Assembly (NCBI GenBank): GCA_013360185.1
Contig: JABWCO010000008.1
Location: 1-46,225 of the forward strand
DNA length: 46,225 bases
Direction of reading: 5' to 3'
From: Bdellovibrio sp.
GTDB lineage: Bacteria > Bdellovibrionota > Bdellovibrionia > Bdellovibrionales > Bdellovibrionaceae
The notes below the pieces were generated by a model. The model was not told the DNA's origin. It was given only the letters and a program-made list of their open reading frames with translations, and made no database searches. The stretch's first letter is position 1. Every line of letters begins with the position of its first letter. The translations under genes and the position numbers were made by a program. Shown piece after piece: positions 7,021 to 17,629 of this stretch.

Positions 7021-9426
7021 TTAAGCAGCCAAAGATTTTGATTTCTTTTGTTCTTTCTTTGCAGCTGTTTTCTTGTCTTGGCCTTTTGCCGACTTGTCGA
7101 AAACTACTGCGAAGACTTCATCTAAATTATCCGCGAAGATAAAGTTGATTTTGTCTTTGAAAACTTTAGGGATGTCAGCAATATCCTTTTGGCAAGCCAG
7201 TGGGATAATGATGTTTGTGATACCTAAGTTCAAAGCTGCCAAACATTTTTCACGGATGCCGCCGACTGGAAGGACGCGACCTTGTAAAGTCACTTCTCCT
7301 GTCATCGCGATATCGTGACGAACTGGAGTTCCCGTCATCAAGCTGACAAGCGCTGTTGTCAGAGTGATACCTGCCGAAGGACCATCTTTAGGGATCGCAC
7401 CAGCTGGCAAGTGGACGTGAACGTCATACTTTTCAAAGAAATCTTCTGGAATGCCCAGCTCTTCTTGGTGTGCACGTGCGTAAGACATTGCTGCGTGAGC
7501 AGATTCTTTCATCACGTCACCAAGTTGGCCTGTTAAAGCAAGATGACCTTTGCCTTTCATTTTCAAGGCTTCGATCGTCAAAACTTCACCACCAGCTTGT
7601 GTCCAAGCAAGACCTTGCACAACACCCACTTGGGAATCCGCAAACTTGTCGTCACGTTGGAAGCGTGGAGGCCCAAGAAGCTCAGGAACTGTTGTTGCGT
7701 TGATCTCAACAAACTGAGCTTCTTCCATAACTACCATCTTAGCCACTTTACGGCAGACCGAACCCACTTCGCGTTCTAGGTTACGCAGACCTGCTTCACG
7801 AGTGTAGCCTGCGATAAGGTATTTGATACCTTCATCAGTGAATTTAATGTTTGCATCAGTAATACCGTTGGCTTCGATTTGTCTTCTGATCAAATGTTTT
7901 TTCGTGATCAAAAGTTTATCGTTCTCTGTATATCCAGGGATATTCAGGATTTCCATACGGTCACGCAAAGCGGGTGGGATATTTTCCAACACGTTCGCTG
8001 TTGCGATGAACAACACATTTGAAAGGTCGAAATCCACATTCAAATAGTTGTCACGGAAGGTCGAATTTTGTTCCGGATCCAAGACCTCAAGCATTGCCGC
8101 TGATGGGTCGCCACGGAAATCAGAACCTAATTTATCAACCTCATCCAGAACGATAACAGGATTGTTTGTTTTCGCCTGACGAAGAGCTTGAATAATTTTA
8201 CCTGGCATTGCGCCGACGTAAGTACGACGGTGACCACGGATTTCCGCTTCGTCCTTCACGCCGCCCAAAGCGATACGGAAGTATTCACGGCCCATTGCGC
8301 GAGCGATCGATTTGCCTAAAGAAGTTTTACCTACTCCAGGAGGACCACCGAAACAAAGGATTGGACCTTTTAGGTTTGGCTTAAGTTTACGAACAGCCAA
8401 GAATTCCATAACACGGTCTTTTGCTTTTTCTAATTCATAGTGATCTTCATCCAAAATTTCTTTTGAACGTTTAAGATCGATAAGATCTTCGCTCTTTTTG
8501 CTCCAAGGAAGATCCGCCATCCAGTCTAGGTAGGTGCGAACCATCGTAGCTTCAGAAGCATCTGGGTGCATGCGCTCTAAGCGGCCCAATTGTTTCAAGG
8601 CTTCTGCCTCTACTGTTGGTGGCATTCCAGAGTTGATGAGTTTTTCACGAAGTTCGTCCATCTCTTCAGATTTAGAATCGCCTTCGCCCAATTCATTCTT
8701 TATAGCTTTCATTTGCTCGCGTAAGAAGTATTCACGCTGAGTTTTCGACATGTCGTCTTTGGCGCTGCCACGAGTTTTTTGTTGAGATTGGATAACTTCC
8801 AATTCTGCAGCCAAGATCTCGTTAACCAGGCGAAGTCTTTCCGTCGGCTCGAAAGTTTCTAAGATTCTTTGTGCGTCTTGAACTTTAATACCAAGGTTTG
8901 AAGCGATGATATCAGCCACGCGACCTGGATCCGTAACGTCGTCCATAACCAAAAGAATGTCCGGAGAAATAGGGCGACCCAAGGCGATGATGCGCTCGAT
9001 GTGCTCTTTCGCAGATCTGATCAGACCTTCGTTTTCAACAACATTATTTTGTGCTGGGATGTCTTCAATTTTTTCAACAGCTACTTCGAAAGAAGGAGAT
9101 GTCTTAGTGAAATTTTTAACACGAGCTTTCGCAACACCCTGGATAAGAAGTTTTACGCGGCCATCAGAAAGCTTGCGCATTCTCATGATCATCGCAACTG
9201 TACCTACGGTATAGATACTGTCCGGAGTTGGATTTTCTTCCGTGATGTCTTTTTGTGAAGCCAAGAAAATCAATCGATTCTTAGCTAAAGCATCTTCGAC
9301 TGAGCGGATAGATGTATCGCGACCAACAAACAACGGAATGATGTTGTAAGGGAAGACCACGATGTCTCTCACAGGTAACATTGGAAGGGTCTGTGGGATT
9401 TCTAGTACTTTATCGTCAAAACTCAT
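7021..9426 (-). CDS. lon: ATP-dependent Lon protease
   Basis: Lon N-terminal domain, Walker A 'GGPPGVGKTSLGKS', Ser-Lys dyad region 'KDGPSAGITLTTALVS'. Confidence 0.98.
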   Translation of the reverse strand: MSFDDKVLEIPQTLPMLPVRDIVVFPYNIIPLFVGRDTSIRSVEDALAKNRLIFLASQKDITEENPTPDSIYTVGTVAMIMRMRKLSDGRVKLLIQGVAKARVKNFTKTSPSFEVAVEKIEDIPAQNNVVENEGLIRSAKEHIERIIALGRPISPDILLVMDDVTDPGRVADIIASNLGIKVQDAQRILETFEPTERLRLVNEILAAELEVIQSQQKTRGSAKDDMSKTQREYFLREQMKAIKNELGEGDSKSEEMDELREKLINSGMPPTVEAEALKQLGRLERMHPDASEATMVRTYLDWMADLPWSKKSEDLIDLKRSKEILDEDHYELEKAKDRVMEFLAVRKLKPNLKGPILCFGGPPGVGKTSLGKSIARAMGREYFRIALGGVKDEAEIRGHRRTYVGAMPGKIIQALRQAKTNNPVIVLDEVDKLGSDFRGDPSAAMLEVLDPEQNSTFRDNYLNVDFDLSNVLFIATANVLENIPPALRDRMEILNIPGYTENDKLLITKKHLIRRQIEANGITDANIKFTDEGIKYLIAGYTREAGLRNLEREVGSVCRKVAKMVVMEEAQFVEINATTVPELLGPPRFQRDDKFADSQVGVVQGLAWTQAGGEVLTIEALKMKGKGHLALTGQLGDVMKESAHAAMSYARAHQEELGIPEDFFEKYDVHVHLPAGAIPKDGPSAGITLTTALVSLMTGTPVRHDIAMTGEVTLQGRVLPVGGIREKCLAALNLGITNIIIPLACQKDIADIPKVFKDKINFIFADNLDEVFAVVFDKSAKGQDKKTAAKKEQKKSKSLAA

Positions 9427-9507
9427 ACCGCTCCTCCGCGCTAAAGGCGGGAAATTGTTTTATTCTGGTATGAGTCTTCTCGGCGTACGACGTTTGGAGC
9501 TTAAATC

Positions 9508-9545
9508 AAAAAAGAAAAATTGGACTGACATCCATGTCAGTGGAC
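9508..9545 (-). terminator. Terminator downstream of the 9571-9942 DksA/TraR gene
   Basis: ACTGACAT-cc-ATGTCAGT hairpin followed on the minus strand by CCAATTTTTCTTTTTTG. Confidence 0.6.
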
Positions 9546-9570
9546 CTCGTCCAATGAGAAAAAACGGATG

Positions 9571-9942
9571 TTATTGGTAAATATTAGAATGGCTCTCTTG
9601 TTCTTCCATGCATTCAATACAAAGGGCCGTGAAAGGACGAGCCTGAAGTCTGCGTGCCGCGATCATTTCGCTGCAAGCTTCACACTGGCCGTAAGTCCCA
9701 TCAGCAATTTTGCCAAGAGCCTTTTCGATCGCATATAGAGCCGTGCGATCACGCTCGTGCAAATGGATAGAAATATTGTTAGCAATGTCTTGCGAAGCGG
9801 CTTCAGCCTCGTCTGCGACAGAGACAACGCTAGATTGCTCTGCTTTGAATTCATGTGACTTATTCAGAATCGAGCTCTTTTGAAAAAGCAAAGATTCCTT
9901 TAGGTTCTGCAACTCTGATTCGTTCAGTTCGGTTGCGTTCAT
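9571..9942 (-). CDS. TraR/DksA family C4 zinc-finger regulator
   Basis: 'GTYGQCEACSEMIAARRLQARPFTALCIECMEEQE' (CxxC...CxxC), coiled-coil upstream. Confidence 0.9.
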   Translation of the reverse strand: MNATELNESELQNLKESLLFQKSSILNKSHEFKAEQSSVVSVADEAEAASQDIANNISIHLHERDRTALYAIEKALGKIADGTYGQCEACSEMIAARRLQARPFTALCIECMEEQESHSNIYQ

Positions 9943-10073
9943 CTCACCCCCCGATATGATGATCATGGCCGAAAAATTAAATCACTTATTACGGGGGATT
10001 GGATGAGTGTCACCAAAAAAGCACTGCGTGATTATTTACCAAGCAGTTGTGTGTTGCGATGCGCGCGAATGAT

Positions 10074-10445
10074 CTAGCGCGCAAATTTGCGACCGACGGC
10101 TTCGCGCAGCTCAGCACCTTCGATGCTTAGGCGTGTCCAAGGGATTGCCAGCAGGCGGTCTGCCTCGATTGTTTCCTCAGTTTCTTCACAGATGCCGAAG
10201 GTCCCGGTTTCAATGCGGCCCAGGGCCATTTCTATTTCCATCAATTGATTTCGCATTCTGTCTTGTGAAATTAAGAATGAATGTTCGGCAATGTGGGCGA
10301 CGGATTGATCTGCTTCGTCGCCACCTTTTTCTATGTGTACCAGTTCGCGCTGGGCCGTTCTAAAACGGTTCAAAAGATCTTGTTTTGCTGTGAGAAGTTT
10401 CCTGCGGCACTCTATCACTAGGTTTTCAGATATTCGATTCGTCAT
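10074..10445 (-). CDS. DksA/TraR family protein with degenerate zinc finger
   Basis: 'GRIETGTFGICEETEETIEADRLLAIPWTRLSIEGAELRE' aligns to the DksA zinc finger with Cys replaced (CxxT...SxxG); 'GDEADQS' coiled-coil tip motif. Confidence 0.85.
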   Translation of the reverse strand: MTNRISENLVIECRRKLLTAKQDLLNRFRTAQRELVHIEKGGDEADQSVAHIAEHSFLISQDRMRNQLMEIEMALGRIETGTFGICEETEETIEADRLLAIPWTRLSIEGAELREAVGRKFAR

Positions 10446-10553
10446 AACAACCCCCTTCTTTAGATTTTGCGACACTCATTGTCGCTGGTGTTCCTTAGAC
10501 TGGACACCATCCGAAGGGGGTTAAAAAAAGAGCATAAAATAATATTATGGCTA

Positions 10554-12230
10554 TTATTTGCGAAGCTTAGCGGGAATCACGTCACCTTTATCGACAGTCA
10601 AAGCCACGACCGGGCGTTCTATTTCGCGCTCTGCACTCATGTTTAAAGCTCCCAGAGTCCCTGGGAAGCGTTTTAAATCCGTTAAACGCTTGGTAAGGTC
10701 TTCTCTGGAGCTAGACCCTGCAGCGATAAGCTGGCGCAGAATTAGGCCAGCATCGTAAGCCTGGATTTCGATCAATGAGGGCTCTTCGTTGTAAAGACCC
10801 TTATGCTCGCTAATAAAACGTGATTTGTCGTGGGATGCAGGCGACATGCTGTCGACGAAGATCAAGTTACCTGCAAAATTACCCGCACGTCGGGCGACGT
10901 CCTTGGTATTCCATAAATTGGTCCCCAATAGCTTCACGTTACGAACGTCATTGTATGAAAGCATCGCTGAGATTTGTCCCATCGCTTTAACGCTATCGGG
11001 AATAAAGACGGCATCAAAGTCCGCAATCGGAGGCAGAACATTTTCCAGATTGGAATTGCGGACGGATTTTTTCTTGTCGGAATGTTGCAATTCTTTAAGA
11101 CGCAAAGAAAACTCGTCCTGACGAGCTTCGCCATAATAAGTTCCGACCAAGCGTTGAATTACCAAGCGGAAATCGGTTTCTTTGGTTGAATAATTTTGAA
11201 CCGCGGTGATGTGCCCACCACGAGCTAAAACTTCATCCCAAAAAATATTTGTGAACTCGACGCCATAAGCATCATTGGGATAAAGAATCGCAAACTTCTT
11301 CATACCATGGTCATCCATGGCCGTGCGTACTAAGGCACGAACTTGCATGGCGCTGGTTAAGGAGTTTCTAAAAACGGAAGGTCCAATCTCTGTTAGGCCT
11401 GAACGCTGTGATAGCGCGATTGTAGGCACGCCCAACTCGTCGGACTTCGCAGCGACCGCAGGGGCGGTCTTGCTTAAAAGACTGCCAACAATGGCGATGA
11501 CGTTGTCTTCTTTCACCAGACGCTCTACCCCGCGGCGTGCTGAATCGGGGTTTCCTTCACTGTCCATGATGGCAAGTTTAAAGCTAGACCCGGGGATGTG
11601 CAGACCTAAGCCCATTTCAAGACCCCGCAAAGCGCGTTGGCCCACGGGAGCATTTTTACCACTTAAAGGTAAAACCACGCCGACAGTTTGTGCCGATACA
11701 TTTTTAGAGGCTTCAAGTTGGGTCAAAATATCTTGCGCGCGCAGGGCCTGATCGCTGCCCGGCATGAACTCAATCACGCTTGAAAAATATTTTTTTGCGC
11801 GCGAAGTATCTTTGTTTTCCAAAGACATTTCCCCCTGGCGAAACATAGCATGCGCCCGCAAAAAGCCAAAATCAGAACTGTCGGCAACCTTTTCAAGTTG
11901 TTCATCGTTTAGTTTGTTTTCAACGATATCGACAGCGTGCAGGCGCGCACTTTCTTGTTCTTGTTTATTTGCAGATTGAACGGACTGAGTTACTAAAGTT
12001 TTTAAATACTCCAGCGCATCTTCTGTTTTTGCCACTGGCGGAGGTGGTAAACTTAAAGTCTGACTTTGAATTTGTTCGGGCGGCCGGCCCGCAGTCATGC
12101 CCGCCATGTTTTTTGCGGCCTTGGTCGAAGCAGCCGTTGGGGGACGGTACGGAGCTCTCTTTTTTGTCGCCACCGTCGTGCAAGACGCAAGAACACTGGC
12201 CGTTAGCAACAGAACAAACTTCATTGTCAT
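10554..12230 (-). CDS. Periplasmic-binding-fold lipoprotein (LppC/LpoA-like or Peripla_BP_6 family)
   Basis: Lipobox '[14 protein letters not shown]'; '[27 protein letters not shown]...[32 protein letters not shown]' typical of type I periplasmic binding domains. Confidence 0.8.
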   Translation of the reverse strand: MTMKFVLLLTASVLASCTTVATKKRAPYRPPTAASTKAAKNMAGMTAGRPPEQIQSQTLSLPPPPVAKTEDALEYLKTLVTQSVQSANKQEQESARLHAVDIVENKLNDEQLEKVADSSDFGFLRAHAMFRQGEMSLENKDTSRAKKYFSSVIEFMPGSDQALRAQDILTQLEASKNVSAQTVGVVLPLSGKNAPVGQRALRGLEMGLGLHIPGSSFKLAIMDSEGNPDSARRGVERLVKEDNVIAIVGSLLSKTAPAVAAKSDELGVPTIALSQRSGLTEIGPSVFRNSLTSAMQVRALVRTAMDDHGMKKFAILYPNDAYGVEFTNIFWDEVLARGGHITAVQNYSTKETDFRLVIQRLVGTYYGEARQDEFSLRLKELQHSDKKKSVRNSNLENVLPPIADFDAVFIPDSVKAMGQISAMLSYNDVRNVKLLGTNLWNTKDVARRAGNFAGNLIFVDSMSPASHDKSRFISEHKGLYNEEPSLIEIQAYDAGLILRQLIAAGSSSREDLTKRLTDLKRFPGTLGALNMSAEREIERPVVALTVDKGDVIPAKLRK

Positions 12231-13228
12231 TTTCTATTCCTCATAAGATGAGAGACTTTTTCTTGGTAGGCTTTGACAAGCGGAGTGGTCTCTGCCGATT
12301 TTGCCAACTCTTCCATGATTTCTTTTTGTCGAGCCGAAAGGGTGTGGGGGGTATCAACTAGAATACGCACCAACATATCTCCAGAGCCAAAGCCACCAAT
12401 TTTAGAAAAGCCCTTACCTTTAAGGCGGAAGCTTTGTCCCGTGTGGGTGCCCGGCGGAATGCGAATCATCGCTTTTCCTGTCAAAGTCGGAACTTCCACA
12501 TTCGTTCCTAAGATCGCATCCGTATAGCTAATTGGCAGATCCAAAGTCACATCGTTTTCTTGGCGTTTAAAGAGCGGATGATCTTGAATGTTGATAATGA
12601 CATATAGGTCCCCTGGAGTGCCACCACCTGGGGCCGCATCGCCTTCACCTGAAAGTTTTAGGCGTTGACCTTCTTTAACTCCCGCAGGGACGTTGACAGA
12701 AAGTTTTGCAGACTCTTCTTTGTTGCCGCGTTGACGAACAAAGCTAATGACTTTTTCCGTGCCTAACGCAGAATCTTCAAATGAAATGTTTAAGGTGTAT
12801 CTAAGATCAGTGCCTTTTGAGGGGCGACGCGATCTAGCTCCGCCAGCGCCTCTTGCATTGCCGAAAATATCGCCAAAAACATCACCAAAGATATCTTGAA
12901 ACGGATCGCCGCCGCTAGCACCGCCACCTGGACCGCTTCTAAAGCCGCCAAAACCACCAGCTCCCGCGCCTCCTCCAAAGGGGCCCCCAGCGCCGAAACC
13001 TTGCTGATTGCCGGCGTGGCCAAACTGGTCGTACATATCACGTTTTTTAGTATCACTTAAAACGTCGTAAGCTTCGCTGATCTCTTTGAATTTTTCCTCT
13101 GACTTCTTGTCGCCAGGATTTTTATCGGGATGAAACTGCATCGCAAGTTTGCGATAAGATTTTTTGATCTCGTCTGCAGAGGCGGATCGCGAAACTCCTA
13201 AAATAGAGTAAAAATCTTTTTTAGACAA
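12227..13228 (-). CDS. DnaJ-like chaperone lacking the zinc-finger domain (type II / CbpA-like)
   Basis: J domain '[33 protein letters not shown]', G/F-rich linker, DnaJ C-terminal domain, no CxxCxGxG repeats. Confidence 0.93.
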   Translation of the reverse strand: MSKKDFYSILGVSRSASADEIKKSYRKLAMQFHPDKNPGDKKSEEKFKEISEAYDVLSDTKKRDMYDQFGHAGNQQGFGAGGPFGGGAGAGGFGGFRSGPGGGASGGDPFQDIFGDVFGDIFGNARGAGGARSRRPSKGTDLRYTLNISFEDSALGTEKVISFVRQRGNKEESAKLSVNVPAGVKEGQRLKLSGEGDAAPGGGTPGDLYVIINIQDHPLFKRQENDVTLDLPISYTDAILGTNVEVPTLTGKAMIRIPPGTHTGQSFRLKGKGFSKIGGFGSGDMLVRILVDTPHTLSARQKEIMEELAKSAETTPLVKAYQEKVSHLMRNRK

Positions 13229-13245
13229 GCAACACCCTCTTCCGG

Positions 13246-13764
13246 TTATTCCGGTTTTCTTGCAACAACAACTTGTCCTGTGCGGATTATTTTGTCGTGC
13301 AACTTGTAAGGCTTTTTAAATACGCGTGCGATGTGACCCGGAGCCACTTCTTCGGTGGGCTCACTGCCCAGGGCCTCATGAACTGTGGGATCAAAGGCAA
13401 CCCCCTCAGAAGGCACCTCTTGTACAGAGTGCTTTTGTAAAAGCGAGCGCATTTCTGAAGCAGTCATTTCGACTCCTTGTTTAAAGGAGGCAAAGTTGTC
13501 GGCACTGATATTGGCCTGCAAAGCGCGCTCGAAATTATCAACCACCTCTAAAAGGTCGCGAATAAAGCGCTCGCCGCCATACTTAAGCAAATCCGAACGC
13601 TCTTTGATGGCGTTACGCTTATAGTTTTCAAATTCTGCACGCAGGTAAAGAAAATCGTTTTTATATTTTTCTGCCTGTTCTTGCAGTTTCTGAATTTCAG
13701 AAGATTCCCCCGCGTTTTCAGCTTTGGGAGGAGTAGGATTTTGAGAGTTGTTTTCCTCTGACAT
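13246..13764 (-). CDS. grpE: GrpE nucleotide exchange factor
   Basis: '[43 protein letters not shown]...[22 protein letters not shown]'. Confidence 0.95.
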   Translation of the reverse strand: MSEENNSQNPTPPKAENAGESSEIQKLQEQAEKYKNDFLYLRAEFENYKRNAIKERSDLLKYGGERFIRDLLEVVDNFERALQANISADNFASFKQGVEMTASEMRSLLQKHSVQEVPSEGVAFDPTVHEALGSEPTEEVAPGHIARVFKKPYKLHDKIIRTGQVVVARKPE

Positions 13765-13839
13765 GACACGTCCTTTCGCAATACTTAAGATTGTGTATTG
13801 ATTCAGGATTGTCAATGCGAGCTAGGCCATAAAAAAAGC

Positions 13840-15012
13840 TTAAATATCGTCTGCTAAAAAGGTCAGTTCTTGAAAGACTTTATTACTTAAAACTAAGCCA
13901 TCGCGAGTTAATGACCAATGCCCATTGTCATAGGTCACCCATGATTTATTTTCTAAACCCTGAAGGATGCCGCGCACTTTATTCTGCACGCCGTCTGGAA
14001 ACTTTTGGGCCAATGTCTGCACATTGAGACCTCGCATTAAACGCATCGAAGTATGACAAAAGTCTGTAAGCGCCTGGTGCATTTCAAGCTGTTCAAACTG
14101 CGCCGCCGGCAGTTGCTGTGCCGGAGAACTAAACTCTTGTCCGTCTAGACAGAGGATTTGTTTTTGGTATTCCCCGATAGAGTTTAGATTCCAATAGCGC
14201 GTGCCCCAGGGGGATTCCTTGGAATAGGAATGGGCACTTAACCCCAAGCCCCAATAAGGTTCATCAATCCAATACAAAAGATTGTGTTTGGATTCATAAC
14301 CCGGCAACGCAAAGTTCGATATTTCGTATTGCTGAAAGCCCTTGGCCGTCAGCTCGTTTGCTAAGATATCAAACATTTCAACTTGCTCGTCATCCACCGG
14401 TCGACCCTTAGATAACGGGTGGCCGTCGGGAACGGTGAGGCAATAGGGGCTGATGTGTTTTGCGCCCTGTTCGATAGCGATGCGCACATCATTGCGTAAG
14501 CCTTCCACCGTCTGTGAAGGCAGGGCAAATAAAATATCAAAGCTAAAGTTCAGATTGTGGGCTCGCAAAAGGTCCAGGGTTTCTAAGGTTTGTTTTGCAG
14601 AATGTTCGCGATGTACCATTTTCAGCAAACGATCATCGAAGGTTTGCGCGCCCACAGAAAACCTATTTACGCCGTTATCCAGATATATTTTTAGCTTCTC
14701 TTCGCTGATGGTCGCCGGATTAATTTCAATTGTGATTTCGGTGTCGGGTCTAGTTGTGTACCCATAGCTACCAAGCTCTTTGATAATAGCTACAATGAGG
14801 TGTGCAGGGATCAGGCTGGGTGTGCCGCCGCCAAAGTAAATAGTGTCTAAGCTTTGAGGCGCATAATACCCGCGTTTTTGGCGAATTTCCTTAAGAACCA
14901 AATCGACGTACTGATCCGGCGGCAAAATCTTACTTTGCTCGTAGGTTGCGAAGTCACAGTAAGTGCAGCGCTGAATGCAATAAGGGATATGAACGTAGAC
15001 GCCAAAAGCCAT
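13840..15012 (-). CDS. hemW: HemW-like radical SAM protein
   Basis: 'YVHIPYCIQRCTYCDFATYE' CxxxCxxC motif, 'TIYFGGGTPSLI', HemW C-terminal domain. Confidence 0.93.
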   Translation of the reverse strand: MAFGVYVHIPYCIQRCTYCDFATYEQSKILPPDQYVDLVLKEIRQKRGYYAPQSLDTIYFGGGTPSLIPAHLIVAIIKELGSYGYTTRPDTEITIEINPATISEEKLKIYLDNGVNRFSVGAQTFDDRLLKMVHREHSAKQTLETLDLLRAHNLNFSFDILFALPSQTVEGLRNDVRIAIEQGAKHISPYCLTVPDGHPLSKGRPVDDEQVEMFDILANELTAKGFQQYEISNFALPGYESKHNLLYWIDEPYWGLGLSAHSYSKESPWGTRYWNLNSIGEYQKQILCLDGQEFSSPAQQLPAAQFEQLEMHQALTDFCHTSMRLMRGLNVQTLAQKFPDGVQNKVRGILQGLENKSWVTYDNGHWSLTRDGLVLSNKVFQELTFLADDI

Positions 15013-15028
15013 GGGAGTTATCTAGAGT

Positions 15029-17629
15029 ATGTCTAAAAAATTTCAACTAAAAAACGGCATGAAGGTCCTTTTCCTCGAGAGTCACAAGTCCCCGGTGGTC
15101 TCAGTTCAAATGTGGGTGAAAACAGGCTCTGCCGATGAAAAAAAGAATGAAGAGGGGATTTCTCACTTTATCGAGCATTTAGTTTTTAAAGGCACACGCA
15201 AGTACGGCGTAGGTGAAATTGCCTCGACGGTCGAGGGCTCTGGCGGAGAGTTAAATGCCTATACGTCCTTTGACCAAACCGTGTTTTATGTGACTATTTC
15301 GAAGCAATTTTCTGATGTTGCTTTGGACACCATTAGCGAAATGATGGGTTTTCCCACGTTTGATCCGAAAGAAATCGATAATGAGAGGGAAGTGGTGATC
15401 GAAGAAATCAAACGCGGCCAAGACAGCCCGGGGCGCAGAGCCAGCCAACTGTTATTTACAAACGTATTTAAAAAAAGCCCCTATGGAATTCCCGTCATTG
15501 GATACGACAAAGTCGTAAAAAAAGTTTCAGCTAAGAAAATTCGAGAGTTCTATCAATCACGCTATGTGCCGTCGAACATGTTCTTGGTAATTGCCGGGGA
15601 CTTTGAATCAAAAGAAATGAAAAAAAAGATTGAGCAAATGTTCGGAAGCTTTGCTCCGTACAAATTGCGCAAAGTCAGCCGAATCAAAGAACCAGCGCAA
15701 AAAGACATCCGCATCAAGGTGGAAACAACTAAATTTGAAAACACCACGGGATATCTTACCTGGAGAATTCCTAGCGTAAAACACAAAGACATTGCGGCCC
15801 TTGAGGTCCTGTCGGCAATCTTGGGGCAAGGTGACTCGTCCCGCTTAATGCAAAGCTTGCGCATTAAACAACCGCTGACCAACTCTGTGGGATCATTTAG
15901 TTATTCGATGCAAGAAGACGGACTGTTTGCGGTTTCCTTTAACCTAGAAAAGGAAAACCTGGCTAAGGCGGTAAGCGCACTTATTCCTGAAATCATGCGG
16001 TTAATAGAAGAGCCGCCTACTGCGGGTGAAATGCAAAAAGCCATTACCAATTTTGCCAGCCACGAAATTTATTCACTAGAAACTGTGGATAACATAGCTA
16101 GAAAAGCTGGCAGCAACGAATTTTACTATGGCGATCACGAATACTACAAAAAATATATGAAGCAGGTTTACACGTTAAAACCTGAAGACATCCAAAAGGT
16201 CGCCAAGAAATACTTTAAGCCCGACACCTTCGGCCTTTCGTTAATGACAAATATGGAAAAGAAAGGCGCTGAAAAGATTCTGAAATCATTTGCCAAAGAT
16301 CTTAAAAAATCTTTATTGACGGCGAAAATTGGCAAAACAAAAAATAAATTCACGCCGAAAAAATTTAACGTGAAAACTTCATCTGACAAAAACGTGCCTC
16401 AGACAGAAAGAATTGTGCTGTCGTCGGGCGCGACACTGCTTATTCGCGAACAAAAGGAAACACCTTACGTCGCGATGAAGGCCGCATTTTTAGGTGGAAC
16501 GCGTGTTGAGAAAGAAAATCAGACGGGTCTTACTGAAATGTTTTCGCGCAACTGGCTTTCGGGTTCTAAAAAGTTTTCTGAAGACGACATCAACCTAAGA
16601 GTTGACGAGATGGCGGCAGGGATTGGTGCCTTTGGTGGCAGAAACTCTGCGGGCCTGTCCATGGATTACCTTGCGCCCTTCGAAGACCGTATGGTTGAAG
16701 TATTTGCAGATTCATTGTTGGCGCCCCAGTTTCCTGAAAGTATTTTAGAACGCGAAAAAGTAATTATCAAAAATCAGATCAAATCGCGTAACGACAATCC
16801 GGCGCAAATTTGCATTCTTAATTTCATGAAAGAAATCTTTAAAGGTCACCCCTATGCCCGCGACGTTATGGGAACGGAGCAGACAGTTTCAGGGATTACT
16901 TCGGCCGACCTTAAGGGTTATTATGCCAAGACTGCCCATGCAAAAAATCTTACCTTTAGCGTGGTCGGCGACGTTAATAAGGCGAAATGGGTGGATTTAC
17001 TTGAAGGCATTACCAAACAATTGCCGAAAGGCGAAAAGATCACAAATAGCTTTCAGGCGGATCCGATTAAGGAAAGTAAGCATCTGTTTCAAGAGCTTAA
17101 AAAAGAACAAAGCCATATTATTGTCGGTTACCGCGGCCTAACCTTGTCAGATCCAGAACGCTATACGCTGGAAGTGATTCAGTCGATTTTAAGTGGTCAA
17201 GGCGGCAGACTGTTCCTTGAGTTGCGCGACAAAAATTCGCTGGCCTATTCGGTTTCACCCATGCACATGGAAGGAATCGAATGTGGATATTTCGGTGGAT
17301 ATATCGGTTGTTCGCCGGAAAAATCTGAAAAAGCGATTCAAATGTTAAAGGCTGAATTTAAAAAGCTGAGCGAGGCAAAGGTGGGTAAGGAAGAGCTGAC
17401 CCGCGCACAAAGATATTTAATCGGTCGGCATGATATTGAACTGCAAAGAAAAAGCACCATCTGCAATGCCGTTCTTTTTGACGACATTTATGGTTTAGAT
17501 TTCAAAGAAAGCCTGGATGTGGCAGATAAATACTTTGCTGTACAAGCTGAGGACATAAGAACGCTAGCGCAAAAGATTTTTTCTCAGCCAGCGGTTGTAA
17601 GTATCGTAGGACCGACGGACGTTAAATAG
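15029..17629 (+). CDS. M16 family zinc metallopeptidase (tandem insulinase halves)
   Basis: 'GISHFIEHLVFKGT' HxxEH motif in the N-terminal half; second M16-like half 'ERIVLSSGATLLIREQKETPYVAMKAAFLGGTR...'. Confidence 0.95.
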   Translation: MSKKFQLKNGMKVLFLESHKSPVVSVQMWVKTGSADEKKNEEGISHFIEHLVFKGTRKYGVGEIASTVEGSGGELNAYTSFDQTVFYVTISKQFSDVALDTISEMMGFPTFDPKEIDNEREVVIEEIKRGQDSPGRRASQLLFTNVFKKSPYGIPVIGYDKVVKKVSAKKIREFYQSRYVPSNMFLVIAGDFESKEMKKKIEQMFGSFAPYKLRKVSRIKEPAQKDIRIKVETTKFENTTGYLTWRIPSVKHKDIAALEVLSAILGQGDSSRLMQSLRIKQPLTNSVGSFSYSMQEDGLFAVSFNLEKENLAKAVSALIPEIMRLIEEPPTAGEMQKAITNFASHEIYSLETVDNIARKAGSNEFYYGDHEYYKKYMKQVYTLKPEDIQKVAKKYFKPDTFGLSLMTNMEKKGAEKILKSFAKDLKKSLLTAKIGKTKNKFTPKKFNVKTSSDKNVPQTERIVLSSGATLLIREQKETPYVAMKAAFLGGTRVEKENQTGLTEMFSRNWLSGSKKFSEDDINLRVDEMAAGIGAFGGRNSAGLSMDYLAPFEDRMVEVFADSLLAPQFPESILEREKVIIKNQIKSRNDNPAQICILNFMKEIFKGHPYARDVMGTEQTVSGITSADLKGYYAKTAHAKNLTFSVVGDVNKAKWVDLLEGITKQLPKGEKITNSFQADPIKESKHLFQELKKEQSHIIVGYRGLTLSDPERYTLEVIQSILSGQGGRLFLELRDKNSLAYSVSPMHMEGIECGYFGGYIGCSPEKSEKAIQMLKAEFKKLSEAKVGKEELTRAQRYLIGRHDIELQRKSTICNAVLFDDIYGLDFKESLDVADKYFAVQAEDIRTLAQKIFSQPAVVSIVGPTDVK

